Below, in pieces: positions 6,568 to 14,962 of a stretch of DNA of 33,649 nt. The notes below the pieces were generated by a model. That model searched no databases. It saw nothing but the letters and a program-made list of their open reading frames with translations, and had not been told where the DNA came from. Origin of the DNA: a virus; the IMG/VR virus record IMGVR_UViG_3300046512_000193, positions 1-33,649 of that record; one strand, written 5' to 3'. The number at the start of each line of letters is the position of its first letter. Positions within the stretch are counted from its first letter, which is position 1. A program made the translations under genes and the position numbers.

Positions 6568-8407
6568 GGCATATGCCCTGGACGTGCTTGCCGGGCGCAT
6601 CGTGGCTGGGCCGCACGTGCGGAACGCCTGCCGGCGCCACCTTCAAGACCTAGTGCAAGGTCCGGAGAGGGGGCTGCGCTTCGATCTTGAGGCGGCCGAG
6701 TTCGCCTTCGGTTTCTTCGAACGGATCCTGCGTCTCTCCGAGGGCCAGTTCGAAGGGCGCAAGTTCGAACTGCACCCGTCCCAGGCGTTCATCGTCGGCT
6801 CGCTGTTCGGTTGGAAAGGGCCAGACGGGTTCCGCCGCTTCCGCCGGGCATACATCGAGCAAGGGAAGGGCAACGGAAAAAGCCCGCTTGCTGGCGGCCT
6901 CGGTCTGCTGGGGATGACGGCCGCGGGCGAAGCCGGGGCGCAGATCTACTCAGCTGCGGCCAAAAAGGATCAGGCAGGGATCCTGTTCGCCGATGCCGTG
7001 AAGATGGTCAAGCAGTCCCCGGCGCTGGCCAAGCGCGTGGAGTTCGCCGGCGGTGACGGGCGCGAGTACAACATGGCGCACCAGGCCAGCCAGAGCTTCT
7101 TCCGGCCGGTGTCGCGCGACACCGGTAAGACCGGCTCCGGGCCGCGGCCGTTCTTCGTCCTGGTGGACGAGGTGCACGAGCTGCCCGATCGCAAGATCAT
7201 CGAAATGCTGGAGCGGGGGTTCAAGTTTCGCCGCGAACCACTGCTGTTCATGATCACCAACTCCGGCAGTGATCGCACGTCGGTGTGCTGGGAAGAGCAC
7301 GAGCACGCGGTAAAGGTCGCCGCGGGGCACACGGCCGCTGTGAATGACGCGACCTTCGTGGGCGAGCCGATCGACGACCGGACCTTCAGCTACGTCTGCG
7401 CGCTGGACGACGGTGACGACCCGCTGGAAGACCCGACATGCTGGGCAAAGGCCAACCCTCTGCTCGGCGTCACCATCACAGAACAGTACCTCTCGGACCT
7501 GGTGAAACAGGCGAGGGCGATTCCGGGTTCCTTGAACGGAATCCTCCGCCTTCATTTCTGCATCTGGACCGACGCGGAGACGGCGTGGATGACTCGATCA
7601 ACTCTTGAGCCGGCGCTCGCCGACTTCGATCCCGCACAGCACCACGGATCCAAGGTCTACCTTGGTCTGGACCTGTCGCAAGCCCGGGATATCACCGCCC
7701 TCGGCGCAATCGTGGCAACCGGCAGCGTCGAGGTGTCCGTCGAAGTGGATGGACAGAAACAGATGATCAGCAAACCCACCTACGACGGGTGGGTGGAAGC
7801 GTGGACACCCGGCGACACCGTGGCGGCGCGCGAGTTGCGCGACAAGCTGCCCTACCGGACCTGGATCAACGGCGGGCATCTGCACGCGCCCCAGGGCCAG
7901 ACGATCAGCTTCCGGCATGTGGCTCAGACCTTGGCCGAATACGACCGGGACTACCAGGTCGAGCTCATTGCCTACGACCGGTACGCGTTCCGCAAGTTCG
8001 AAGACGAGGTAATCGAACTCGGGCTGTCGCTGCCGTTTGCCGAGCATCCCCAAGGCGGCACGAAGAAGGGTAGGCCGCTTGAGGTGGCAGTCAAGGCGGC
8101 CGAGGACCAAGGGTTGCCCGCACCCGAAGGGATGTGGATGCCGGGTTCCCTGCGGCTGTTCGAAGAGGCGCTGCTGGAAGGGCGGCTCCGGCTGAAAGGA
8201 AACCCGGTGTTGGTGTCCGCAATCATGTCGGCCGTCATCGAGTCGGATAAGTGGGAAAACCGCTGGCTGTCCAAGGCACGTTCTGTGAACAAGATCGATG
8301 CGGCGGTGGCCCTGTGCATGGCCTTCGGCGCTGCGCATGCCATGCCCGCAGAGGGCGGCGGCATTGATGACTACCTGGAAAACGGCTTCTTTGGACTGAT
8401 CGGATGA
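6500..8407 (+). CDS. Terminase large subunit (HK97 type)
   Basis: The 635-residue product has a Walker A motif QGKGNGKS (about 121-128), Walker B FFVLVDE (about 218-224) and a C-terminal nuclease domain with GLDLSQARDIT, YDRYAF and NKIDAAVAL. It is the ATPase motor and nuclease that cuts concatemers at cos and pumps DNA through the portal. The ATG at 6,500 is preferred because AAAGG precedes it by six bases; an ATG at 6,482 is in frame but lacks such a site. The stop overlaps the portal start (ATGA). Confidence 0.97.
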   Translation: MAQTKTTPTTSSSKAPAPVDRTKAYALDVLAGRIVAGPHVRNACRRHLQDLVQGPERGLRFDLEAAEFAFGFFERILRLSEGQFEGRKFELHPSQAFIVGSLFGWKGPDGFRRFRRAYIEQGKGNGKSPLAGGLGLLGMTAAGEAGAQIYSAAAKKDQAGILFADAVKMVKQSPALAKRVEFAGGDGREYNMAHQASQSFFRPVSRDTGKTGSGPRPFFVLVDEVHELPDRKIIEMLERGFKFRREPLLFMITNSGSDRTSVCWEEHEHAVKVAAGHTAAVNDATFVGEPIDDRTFSYVCALDDGDDPLEDPTCWAKANPLLGVTITEQYLSDLVKQARAIPGSLNGILRLHFCIWTDAETAWMTRSTLEPALADFDPAQHHGSKVYLGLDLSQARDITALGAIVATGSVEVSVEVDGQKQMISKPTYDGWVEAWTPGDTVAARELRDKLPYRTWINGGHLHAPQGQTISFRHVAQTLAEYDRDYQVELIAYDRYAFRKFEDEVIELGLSLPFAEHPQGGTKKGRPLEVAVKAAEDQGLPAPEGMWMPGSLRLFEEALLEGRLRLKGNPVLVSAIMSAVIESDKWENRWLSKARSVNKIDAAVALCMAFGAAHAMPAEGGGIDDYLENGFFGLIG

Positions 8408-9666
8408 AAAACTTTCGCTGGTATAACCCGCTGAGCTGGCGATTCTTCGGCTATGACGATCCCGTGACTGGGAACTATGTTGAGGTCGACCTATCGGTAG
8501 GTGGAAAAGGCACCAAGGCCGGCGTACGCGTGACCTCCAAGACAGCGCTCACGGTGAGCATCGTCTGGGCGTGCCTGAAGGTGCTGAGCGAATCGGCGTC
8601 TGGCCTGCCATGGAAGCTCTACGAGGATGTCAATGGCGTTCGCTCGCTGGTCAAGGGGAGCAGCCCGCAACGCCGCCGGCTCCTGCGGCTGCTGACCAAG
8701 CCGAACCCCTACGTCAAGTGGCTGGACCTGATCAAAGCCATAGTGGTGAACATGGCACTGCGTGGGAACGCCTTCGCCATCATCCAGCGCAACGACGATG
8801 ACGAATGGATTGGGTTGATTCCTGTCGCCGCCGACAACGTCCGGATCGACACCGATGACGGCTTGCTCTACTGGGCGAACATCGGTGGAAAAGAGACGCC
8901 GGTGTCGCCAACGAACATGCTGCACTTCAAGCTGTTCAGCCCGGACGGGATCATTGGGCTCTCACCGATCGAATGCCAGGCCGAGACCATCGGCCTGGCG
9001 CGCGCGGCACAGGATTGGTCTGCACGTTTCATGCGCAAAGGTGGCTTCACGGGTGGGTACATCATCTATCCCGGCTTCCTGACTAAGGAACAGCAGGCAC
9101 AGATCAAGGCCAAGCTGCCGGACATCCGACAGGGTGATGTGGACGACCTGGGCAAGATGGCGATCCTGCAGGGTGGTCCCACGATCACTCCGGCCGGCAT
9201 GACGCAGAAGGACAGCCAGTTCATCGAGTCGCAGCAGTTTCAGGAAGAAGCGCTGGCCGGTATCTGGGGCGTCCCGCTTTACCTCACCAATCGGGCGCGC
9301 TCTACGTCTGTCCTGGGGTCGAACCTTGAGCAGCAGACCAGCGGCTTTGTCACCTTCGGGTTGAAGCCGTACCTGGACGCCATCGAGAGCGAGATCAACG
9401 ACAAGCTGTTCGGCGACAGCAGCATGTTTGTTGAGGCCGTGGTCGAGGGACTGCTGCGGGCCGATAGCGTTGCGCGGGGCAACTACTTCAAGACCGCTTT
9501 GGGTGGGTCCGGCGGCTCCGGTTGGATGAGCATCAACGAGGTTCGGGTGAAAGAGAACCTGCCCGTGCTGGCCGGTGAGCACTACAACCAGGTCACCCGC
9601 TGGAGCAGCAACAAGCCCGACTCGGTCGGGGACGACAACAGCACGGGAGATCCGGCAAATGCTTAG
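8404..9666 (+). CDS. Portal protein (HK97 family)
   Basis: The 420-residue product shows the HK97 portal pattern: VSIVWACLKVLSESASGLPW near residues 51-70, LRGNAFAII near 120, a LFSPDGIIGLSPIE segment and a SSNLEQQ-like region (STSVLGSNLEQQT) near 305. Twelve copies form the ring at one capsid vertex through which DNA enters and leaves and to which the connector binds. The C-terminus is Ser/Asp/Asn-rich. Downstream protease gene overlaps its end by 8 bases. Confidence 0.95.
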   Translation: MKNFRWYNPLSWRFFGYDDPVTGNYVEVDLSVGGKGTKAGVRVTSKTALTVSIVWACLKVLSESASGLPWKLYEDVNGVRSLVKGSSPQRRRLLRLLTKPNPYVKWLDLIKAIVVNMALRGNAFAIIQRNDDDEWIGLIPVAADNVRIDTDDGLLYWANIGGKETPVSPTNMLHFKLFSPDGIIGLSPIECQAETIGLARAAQDWSARFMRKGGFTGGYIIYPGFLTKEQQAQIKAKLPDIRQGDVDDLGKMAILQGGPTITPAGMTQKDSQFIESQQFQEEALAGIWGVPLYLTNRARSTSVLGSNLEQQTSGFVTFGLKPYLDAIESEINDKLFGDSSMFVEAVVEGLLRADSVARGNYFKTALGGSGGSGWMSINEVRVKENLPVLAGEHYNQVTRWSSNKPDSVGDDNSTGDPANA

Positions 9667-10303
9667 CACCTACGCCTGTCCCTTCGAGGTCAAGTCCGCT
9701 GACGAATCGGGCAACTTCGAAGGCTATGCCTCGGTATTCAACAACATCGACCTAGGCGACGACCTGATCCTGCCGGGTGCCTTCGTCAAGGTGAAGACCA
9801 CGCGCACCGGCCGGCTGCGGCTGGCGCTCTACCACAACCTGACGCAGCTGATCGGTGATGCCGAGTTCAAGCAGGACGGCAACGGGCTGCTGCTCAAGGG
9901 CAAGGTCAACCTCAACGTCAGCTACGCGAAGGATGCCTACGAGCTGATGAAGGAGGGCACGCTCGATGAGATGTCGGTCGGCTTCAACACCCTCGAGGAC
10001 GCGGTGGAAACCCGCGAAGGGCGCCGCGTCCGCGTCATCAAGCGCGCCGAACTGTGGGAGGCCTCGGTCGTTCCCTTCGGCATGAATCCGGAAGCGCAGG
10101 TCTTCAGTGTGAAGTCGGACATTCGCAGTTTCGAGAGCGCCTTGCGCGAACGCATGGGGCTCTCACAGAAGGAGGCGGCTGCCGTCGCCTCACTCGGCTT
10201 TCCCGCGATCCACCGAGACGGTGGACTTGCGGCCACGGAGACCGTGGAACAGCTGAAGCAGCTTGGCAACTCCATCCAATCCATCTTTGAAGGAATTCAC
10301 TAA
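9659..10303 (+). CDS. Prohead protease (HK97 gp4/U35 family)
   Basis: The 214-residue product contains the family core: EGYASVFNNIDLGDDLILPGAF, then YHNL with His59, and EMSVGFN with the nucleophile Ser106. It processes the capsid delta domain and then itself inside the prohead. I chose the ATG at 9,659, which follows ACGGGAGAT and overlaps the portal stop; upstream codons in the frame lie well inside the portal gene and are not needed. Confidence 0.95.
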   Translation: MLSTYACPFEVKSADESGNFEGYASVFNNIDLGDDLILPGAFVKVKTTRTGRLRLALYHNLTQLIGDAEFKQDGNGLLLKGKVNLNVSYAKDAYELMKEGTLDEMSVGFNTLEDAVETREGRRVRVIKRAELWEASVVPFGMNPEAQVFSVKSDIRSFESALRERMGLSQKEAAAVASLGFPAIHRDGGLAATETVEQLKQLGNSIQSIFEGIH

Positions 10304-11511
10304 TGCCGGACAACATCAACGAGATCCGCGAAGGCCTCGAAAAGCAGCTGAAGGACGGCTTTGCCGGCCTGCAGAAGAAGTACGACAGCGCCTCGGCCGA
10401 GATCGAGAAGGGCAACCAGGTCACCACCGACCTCAAGAGCCAGATTCAGACCGCCACCGACGAGATCCAGAAGGTCGTCGACAAGGTCCTGAAGATGGAA
10501 GAAAAGGGTGTTGCGCTGGGCAACCAGCCGGGCCAGAAGAAGGGCTTCATCGACTTCATCAAGGACAACGGCGAATACAAGGCGCTGCAGGGGCGCGAAA
10601 AGGGTTCGGCCGAGATCGAGCTCAAGAAGGAAGACCTGGCCGCCATGGAAGTGAAGGCGGTCACCAGCGCCGGTATCGTTGTGCCGAACTTCGACCCGAC
10701 CATCCAGCCGGGCATGCGCCAGGAACTGCGGATCCGCGACCTGATCCCGTCGATCTCCGTCACCGGGCAGAGCTACACCTACTTCCGCGAGCTGCTGCAC
10801 ACCCGCGGCGCCGGTCCGGTAGCCGAAGGTGGCGCCAAGCCGCAGAGCAACGTCACCTTCGAGCAGAAGACCGACCTGGTCAAGAAGCTGGCCGTCTGGA
10901 TTCCGGTGACCGACGAAACCCTGGACGACGTGCCGCAGATGTACGGCTACCTGCAGCAGCTGCTGCGATATGACCTCAAGCTGGAAGAGGAAGCGCAGAT
11001 CCTCAAGGGTGACGGCCTGGGCAACAACCTGCCGGGCCTGATGACTGACGCCATCGTGTTCGATGATGACCTGTCCAAGGCCAGCGATACCTCCATCGAC
11101 ACGGTGCGCCGCGCCATCTACCAGGTCCGCAAGCAGTCCAAGCTGTCGGCCGATGCCACGGTAATGACCGAGCTGGACTGGATGAACATCGAGCTGGAGA
11201 AGGACAGCCAGAACCGCTACCTGTTCGCCAACCTGCAGGGCTTCGTTACCCCGATCCTGTGGGGCCGCCCGGTGGTTGCCTCGGACAGCATGGACGAAGG
11301 CGACGGCACCACCACCGGTGGCGAGTTCCTGGTGGCCAACTTCCAGCGCGGCGCGACGATCTATGACCGCATGAACTTCCTGTTCAAGGTCGGCATGATC
11401 AACGACGACTTCGTGAAGAACCAGCGCGTGCTGCTGGTCGAAGAGCGCCTGGGCCTGGCAAAGCGTCGCCGCGAAGCCTTCGTCAAGGGGCGCTTCAAGC
11501 CCGCCGCCTAA
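10303..11511 (+). CDS. Major capsid protein (HK97 gp5 family)
   Basis: The 402-residue product has a coiled-coil N-terminal delta-like domain (about 1-115), a likely cleavage region near VKAVTSAG (117-124) and an HK97-fold body (ELRIRDLIP, GDGLGNNLPG, PILWGRPVV). By alignment from memory, Lys179 (in AKPQSN), Asn373 (DFVKN) and Glu380 (VEERLGLA) correspond to HK97 Lys169, Asn356 and Glu363, which form the isopeptide cross-link. Downstream of the protease with TAATG coupling and an AAGGA ribosome site. Confidence 0.97.
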   Translation: MPDNINEIREGLEKQLKDGFAGLQKKYDSASAEIEKGNQVTTDLKSQIQTATDEIQKVVDKVLKMEEKGVALGNQPGQKKGFIDFIKDNGEYKALQGREKGSAEIELKKEDLAAMEVKAVTSAGIVVPNFDPTIQPGMRQELRIRDLIPSISVTGQSYTYFRELLHTRGAGPVAEGGAKPQSNVTFEQKTDLVKKLAVWIPVTDETLDDVPQMYGYLQQLLRYDLKLEEEAQILKGDGLGNNLPGLMTDAIVFDDDLSKASDTSIDTVRRAIYQVRKQSKLSADATVMTELDWMNIELEKDSQNRYLFANLQGFVTPILWGRPVVASDSMDEGDGTTTGGEFLVANFQRGATIYDRMNFLFKVGMINDDFVKNQRVLLVEERLGLAKRRREAFVKGRFKPAA

Positions 11512-11524
11512 GCCACTGCACCCC

Positions 11525-11555
11525 GTGGTGACGGCCGCAACTGCGGCCGCACCAC
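11525..11555 (+). other. Strong hairpin after capsid gene
   Basis: GTGGTG (11,525-11,530) with CACCAC (11,550-11,555) and GGCCGC (11,533-11,538) with GCGGCC (11,543-11,548) form one long GC-rich stem with small bulges. No T-run follows, so it is a weak terminator candidate; it may instead stabilise the capsid transcript end or limit downstream transcription. Confidence 0.5.
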
Positions 11556-11574
11556 ATACAGGAGATCCATCCAC

Positions 11575-12114
11575 ATGAAAATTAAAGTCCTCTGGGGCTT
11601 CTGCGGCGACGTGGAAAAGCTGGGCCCGGATACCAACGGTGACAAGGTGTCGCTGACCCGTGCTGGCCAGGTGTTCGAACACGCCGAAGACGAGTACGCA
11701 CACACGCTGATCGGGAAAGCTCTGGTCCAGCAGCTGGGCGATGCCGCCCCCGCCTCCACGAAACCGGCCACCGCACCTTTCCCGAGCCAGCCCGGCCCGG
11801 CGGTGACGCTGCAGCCGGCCCCGTTCGACATCAAGGTAGTCGGCTTGGCAACCACCAGCGCCGATCCCGACGAAGCCGTGGGCGCGCCCTCCGTCGGCGT
11901 GGAAGCCCTCACCGGTGCAACCGGGAATATCACGACCACAACCACGACCACGAGCGCTCCAGCACCCCCCGCGACGGCTGAGCTTGGGACCGAGGCTGAG
12001 AAGGCCGCGCTGATCACCGAGCTGGAAGCTGCCGGTGTCACCTTTGATCGCCGCTGGGGTGTCGCCAAGCTGGCCGAGGCACTGAAGAGCGCCCAGGGCG
12101 CGAAGGCGGAGTAA
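11575..12114 (+). CDS. Phage protein with HeH/SAP-like C-terminus (179 aa)
   Basis: The start is well supported by AGGAGAT at 11,560. Residues 1-55 form a small beta-rich domain (MKIKVLWGFCGDVEKLG); the middle, about 60-135, is Pro/Thr/Ala-rich with a run of seven threonines; residues 140-175 (AALITELEAAGVTFDRRWGVAKL) look like a helix-extended-loop-helix unit as in HeH/SAP domains of phage head proteins. Position between capsid and connector suggests a head-associated or decoration role, which is inference. Confidence 0.65.
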   Translation: MKIKVLWGFCGDVEKLGPDTNGDKVSLTRAGQVFEHAEDEYAHTLIGKALVQQLGDAAPASTKPATAPFPSQPGPAVTLQPAPFDIKVVGLATTSADPDEAVGAPSVGVEALTGATGNITTTTTTTSAPAPPATAELGTEAEKAALITELEAAGVTFDRRWGVAKLAEALKSAQGAKAE

Positions 12115-12416
12115 TGGTGATCGCCCTCGATCTTGCCCTGGTGCGGGAGCAGTGCCGCATCGTAGATGAGGTCAGTGACGCGTTGCTGCAGACCTACGTC
12201 GATGCGGCACTGGCTCATGTGCAGATGCACTGTGACCGCACTTTGGTCGAGGGCGATCCCGCAACGGATGACCAGATGGCCTTCACCGCCGACGTGCGGC
12301 AGGCGGTGCTGCTGATGGTCGGCCATTGGGCCGAAAACCGTGGCGCCGCCGGCGAACTGAGCACCGAGATTGCACTCGGGGTGTCGCGGCTGCTCTGGTA
12401 TAGGAAGCAGTTCTGA
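12114..12416 (+). CDS. Head-tail connector (HK97 gp6-like)
   Basis: The 100-residue, mostly helical product begins LDLALVREQCRIVDEVSDALL, has AALAHVQMHC in the middle and ends with a LLWYRKQF tail. This matches the short all-helical connector family (gp6/gp15 type) that forms a ring under the portal. Coupled by TAATG upstream and TGATG downstream, and located in the standard place after the head genes. Confidence 0.85.
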   Translation: MVIALDLALVREQCRIVDEVSDALLQTYVDAALAHVQMHCDRTLVEGDPATDDQMAFTADVRQAVLLMVGHWAENRGAAGELSTEIALGVSRLLWYRKQF

Positions 12417-12751
12417 TGGCTACGCACGCAGGTGAACGGCGTCACAGGATCCGGTTCGAGCGGCCGGTGATCGAGGGCGACCCGCTGGGCGGTGATTCGG
12501 CCGTCCGCTGGGAGCTGGTGGTTGAGGTGTGGGCCAAGAAGACCAACCAGCTGAGCGCCACCGCAGAAGCGGTCGCAGCGGGAGCGGATCGATACCGGGA
12601 GCAGGTTCGCTTCGACATGCTGGCGCGCAAGGTGGATCCGAAATGGCGCATCGTGGAAGGGGGCACCATCTACGACATCAAGAGTGCTGGCATCAGCAAC
12701 GACCGCAGTGAAACTGCCGTCCTGGCGGTATCGGGGTTGAACGATGGCTGA
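12416..12751 (+). CDS. Head closure / head-tail adaptor protein
   Basis: The 111-residue product shows the beta-barrel pattern of phage head-tail adaptors: GERRHRIRFERPV at the start, ELVVEVWAKKT in the middle, VRFDMLARKVDPKWRIV and IYDIKSAG near the end. Proteins of this type (HK97 gp7/SPP1 gp16-like) plug the portal-connector assembly and offer a docking face for the tail. It overlaps the next gene by 8 bases. Confidence 0.88.
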   Translation: MATHAGERRHRIRFERPVIEGDPLGGDSAVRWELVVEVWAKKTNQLSATAEAVAAGADRYREQVRFDMLARKVDPKWRIVEGGTIYDIKSAGISNDRSETAVLAVSGLNDG

Positions 12752-13247
12752 GGCCTTGGAAATCCGTGGTCTGGGCGGTCTGCTCGCCTCGCTGCGTGAG
12801 CTGCCCAAGCAGCTGCAGGGCAAGGCGGTCCAGGCCGGCATGCGAAAGGGCGGCAACATCATCCGCGACGACGCGCGCGCCAGGGTCGCCCGCGAAACCG
12901 GCTTCCTTGCGTCGCAGATCGTGGTGCGGCGCGCCAGCGCCAAGAGTCGCCGCAAGGCGGGGGTCGGCCAAGGTGGCGAGTACTACACCATAGGCGTGCG
13001 CAGCGGAAAGCGAGCGAAGTACGCCAACACGAAGCGGAACCAACGGTCTGGGCGCGCTGGCAAGGCATACGAGCAAAGCGGCTGGGCCCATTACTGGCGT
13101 TTCCTCGAGTTCGGTACGAAAAGGATGGGCGCAAAGCCGTTCCTGACGCCGGCCGGCGAGGCCAAGGGCGGCCAGGCCGCGCAAGTCATCATTGATGAGA
13201 CCACCGCAGCGATCGACAAGCTGATGAAGGCAAGGGGCTGGAAATGA
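12744..13247 (+). CDS. HK97 gp10-like tail completion protein
   Basis: The 167-residue product has a typical gp10 layout: GLLASLRELPKQLQGKAVQAG at the N-terminus, IIRDDARARV, and a conserved WRFLEFGTKRMGAKPFLTPA segment at about 116-136. Members of this family join head and tail in siphoviruses. The central region is rich in Arg, Lys and Gly. It ends with ATGA overlap into the next gene. Confidence 0.92.
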   Translation: MAEALEIRGLGGLLASLRELPKQLQGKAVQAGMRKGGNIIRDDARARVARETGFLASQIVVRRASAKSRRKAGVGQGGEYYTIGVRSGKRAKYANTKRNQRSGRAGKAYEQSGWAHYWRFLEFGTKRMGAKPFLTPAGEAKGGQAAQVIIDETTAAIDKLMKARGWK

Positions 13248-13606
13248 TGGTTCCACTGATCCAGTCGATTCTGCAAGGAAGCCCGCCTGTGCGTGCGGAG
13301 CTAGGCGATCCGATCCGAGTCTGGCCCAAGGTCGCCCCGGAAGGGGCGGCGCTGCCCTACGCAACGTGGGACGTGGTGGGGGGCTCACCCTTGGCCCAAC
13401 TGTCGGACCCGCCGCCGGCCGATGGCTGGCGCGTACGCCTGACGGTGTGGGGCAAGGGCGCCAGTGAGGCCAACGCCGCGGCGGTAGCCATCCGGGACGA
13501 GGTCGAGCGTCGCGGCAGCATCGAGTCCTACAACCCGACCCCGGACGACGACGACACCGGCGCCTTCGGCATCTCCTTCGACGTGCGGTTGCTCGCCGTC
13601 CGGTAG
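13244..13606 (+). CDS. Tail completion protein (DUF3168 type)
   Basis: The 120-residue product has the DUF3168 pattern: MVPLIQSILQ helix, a PYATWDVVGG strand near residue 38, a WRVRLTVWGK strand and a FDVRLLAVR end. These proteins cap the head-proximal end of the tail tube (lambda gpU-like). Two ATG codons in tandem (13,244 and 13,247) could start it. It is the last gene before a terminator. Confidence 0.85.
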   Translation: MMVPLIQSILQGSPPVRAELGDPIRVWPKVAPEGAALPYATWDVVGGSPLAQLSDPPPADGWRVRLTVWGKGASEANAAAVAIRDEVERRGSIESYNPTPDDDDTGAFGISFDVRLLAVR

Positions 13607-13630
13607 TCGTACACCGCCGCAACCCCAACC

Positions 13631-13652
13631 GCCGGCAGCTGCCGGCTTTTTT
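13631..13652 (+). terminator. Rho-independent terminator before tail tube gene
   Basis: GCCGGCAGCTGCCGGC (13,631-13,646) forms a self-complementary stem followed directly by TTTTTT. In the late operon it would need antitermination to be passed, or it trims transcript levels between head and tail genes. Confidence 0.75.
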
Positions 13653-13692
13653 CTGCCCGGCGATCGGGCTTCACTCCAAGAGGTACAGCGCA

Positions 13693-14166
13693 ATGGGCAA
13701 TGTGCTCAAGTCCAAACACACACAGCTTTTCATCGCCATTGGCGCGGCCGAGGTCATCAAGGTAACCCGTGTCCGTTCCGTAGGTTTCCCGGACGGCCAG
13801 GCCTCGGAGATCGACATCTCTGACTTCGACGACGACTGGGATCAGTTCGTGGCCGGGCGCAAGGCAACCGGCAGCACCACCATCGAAGTGATCTACGACT
13901 CCGTGGACTCCGAGGCGCTGGAAAGGCTCCATGAGACCGGCGAAGTGGTGAACTTCCTGGTGACCGCCCCGCTGTCCGAAGTCGCCGGTGTGCCGAAGCC
14001 GGCTGCGGTGGGGGGCGTCATCACCCCGCCGGCCACCGTGCTGTGCAAGCAGTTCAACGGCTTCGTGCAGAACTTCGCGGTCCAGGTCGCCGACAACGAC
14101 GTGTGGAAGGGGACCATGACCATCCGGGGTTCCGGCGCCGTTCTGACGCACCGCCCGGCGCCCTGA
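13693..14166 (+). CDS. Major tail tube protein
   Basis: The 157-residue product starts with a KHTQLFIAIG segment, contains EIDISDFDDDWDQFVAGRK and a TIEVIYDS strand at about 58-76, and ends in TMTIRGSGAV. This DFDDDWDQF-type pattern (subtle changes, strand-rich) is seen in lambda V-like and related tube proteins that stack as hexameric rings. Ribosome site AAGAGG lies before the ATG. A terminator follows the gene, typical for an abundant structural protein. Confidence 0.88.
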   Translation: MGNVLKSKHTQLFIAIGAAEVIKVTRVRSVGFPDGQASEIDISDFDDDWDQFVAGRKATGSTTIEVIYDSVDSEALERLHETGEVVNFLVTAPLSEVAGVPKPAAVGGVITPPATVLCKQFNGFVQNFAVQVADNDVWKGTMTIRGSGAVLTHRPAP

Positions 14167-14189
14167 CTGCGGCAACGGCGTTCGCTACT

Positions 14190-14216
14190 GGCCCGCTTCG
14201 GCGGGCCTTCTCTTTG
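14190..14216 (+). terminator. Rho-independent terminator after tail tube gene
   Basis: GGCCCGC (14,190-14,196) and GCGGGCC (14,201-14,207) pair around a TTCG tetraloop and are followed by TTCTCTTT. Partial termination here would lower expression of the chaperone and tail-tip genes relative to the tube. Confidence 0.8.
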
Positions 14217-14288
14217 GTAGGGCGCGCGGATCCTCCGTGTGTTCGCCGTGCGCGACCCGCGCCCTGCCGCCATTCAAGGAAACGGCCA

Positions 14289-14666
14289 ATGAGCAAGACC
14301 AACGAAACCCTCCCGCTTGAAGCGGTCGCTCCCCCCCAGACGGTGCTCCAGGCGTTCACCAGCTTGGGCATGTTCGCGTCCAAGGACGTGCACGCCGATA
14401 CCGTCACGCTGCCCAGCGGCGAAAAGGCCCAGTTCTATGTACGTGAGCTGCCCGATGCAGAGTTCCGCAAGCTCTGGCAGGACGCGGATCGCGCCAAGCT
14501 GATCGCCGCCACCATCTGCGACGAAGACGGCAAGCCGGTTCTGACCGTGGAGCAGGCTGCGCAGCTCAAGCCCATCGTGGCTGCCGAGCTGCAGCAGGTT
14601 GCGATGAAGCACTCGGGCTTCGGTGACAAAGCCACTGACGCCCAGGCCGAGGCGGGAAACGCCTAA
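14289..14666 (+). CDS. Tail assembly chaperone G
   Basis: The 125-residue product sits between the tail tube gene and a downstream -1 frame ORF, the standard place for the lambda G-like chaperone. It has an LPSGEKAQFYVRELPDAEF segment like other G proteins, which bind the tape measure during tail assembly. Near its stop, in the zero frame, it reads G GGA AAC, a perfect X-XXY-YYZ slippery heptamer at 14,654-14,660, which would give the G-T fusion described separately. Confidence 0.88.
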   Translation: MSKTNETLPLEAVAPPQTVLQAFTSLGMFASKDVHADTVTLPSGEKAQFYVRELPDAEFRKLWQDADRAKLIAATICDEDGKPVLTVEQAAQLKPIVAAELQQVAMKHSGFGDKATDAQAEAGNA

Positions 14667-14956
14667 GGCAGCGCGGCGAGGAATGGTTCTGGCATGTCCT
14701 GGCCTGGCACCTGCACCGGACGGTGTCCGACCTGCGCGCGACCATGTCGCGCCGCGAGTACCTGGGCTGGTGGGAGTTCCACAAGCGGAACCCCATCGAC
14801 CCGGTCAGCCTACATATCAAGCCCGCTGCCTTCATGGCCTACATCACCGCTGCGCACAGCCAAGGTGGCACCAAGCGCGGCATGCAGCACTTCCTCGATG
14901 CACTCGTGCCGCGGTCGGACGAGGACGAGGCACAGGACTGGTTCGATTCACTGTGA
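14289..14956 (+). CDS. Tail assembly chaperone G-T fusion (programmed -1 frameshift)
   Basis: Ribosomes slipping back one base on GGGAAAC (14,654-14,660) continue at CGC 14,660 in the -1 frame to the TGA at 14,954-14,956. This yields a product of about 222 residues: 124 from G and 98 from T. The T part reads RLRQRGEEWFWHVLAWHLH and then RATMSRREYLGWWEFHKR, a typical T-protein pattern (MS..E...W..F). No good T start with a ribosome site is visible, supporting the frameshift. In lambda the G-to-GT ratio is essential for tail assembly. Confidence 0.85.
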
Positions 14957-14962
14957 GGATCC

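Noticed and set aside
10300-11703. A 467-codon open frame on the minus strand
   Set aside because: It mirrors the codon pattern of the major capsid gene and shows no domain; it is a shadow of that gene.
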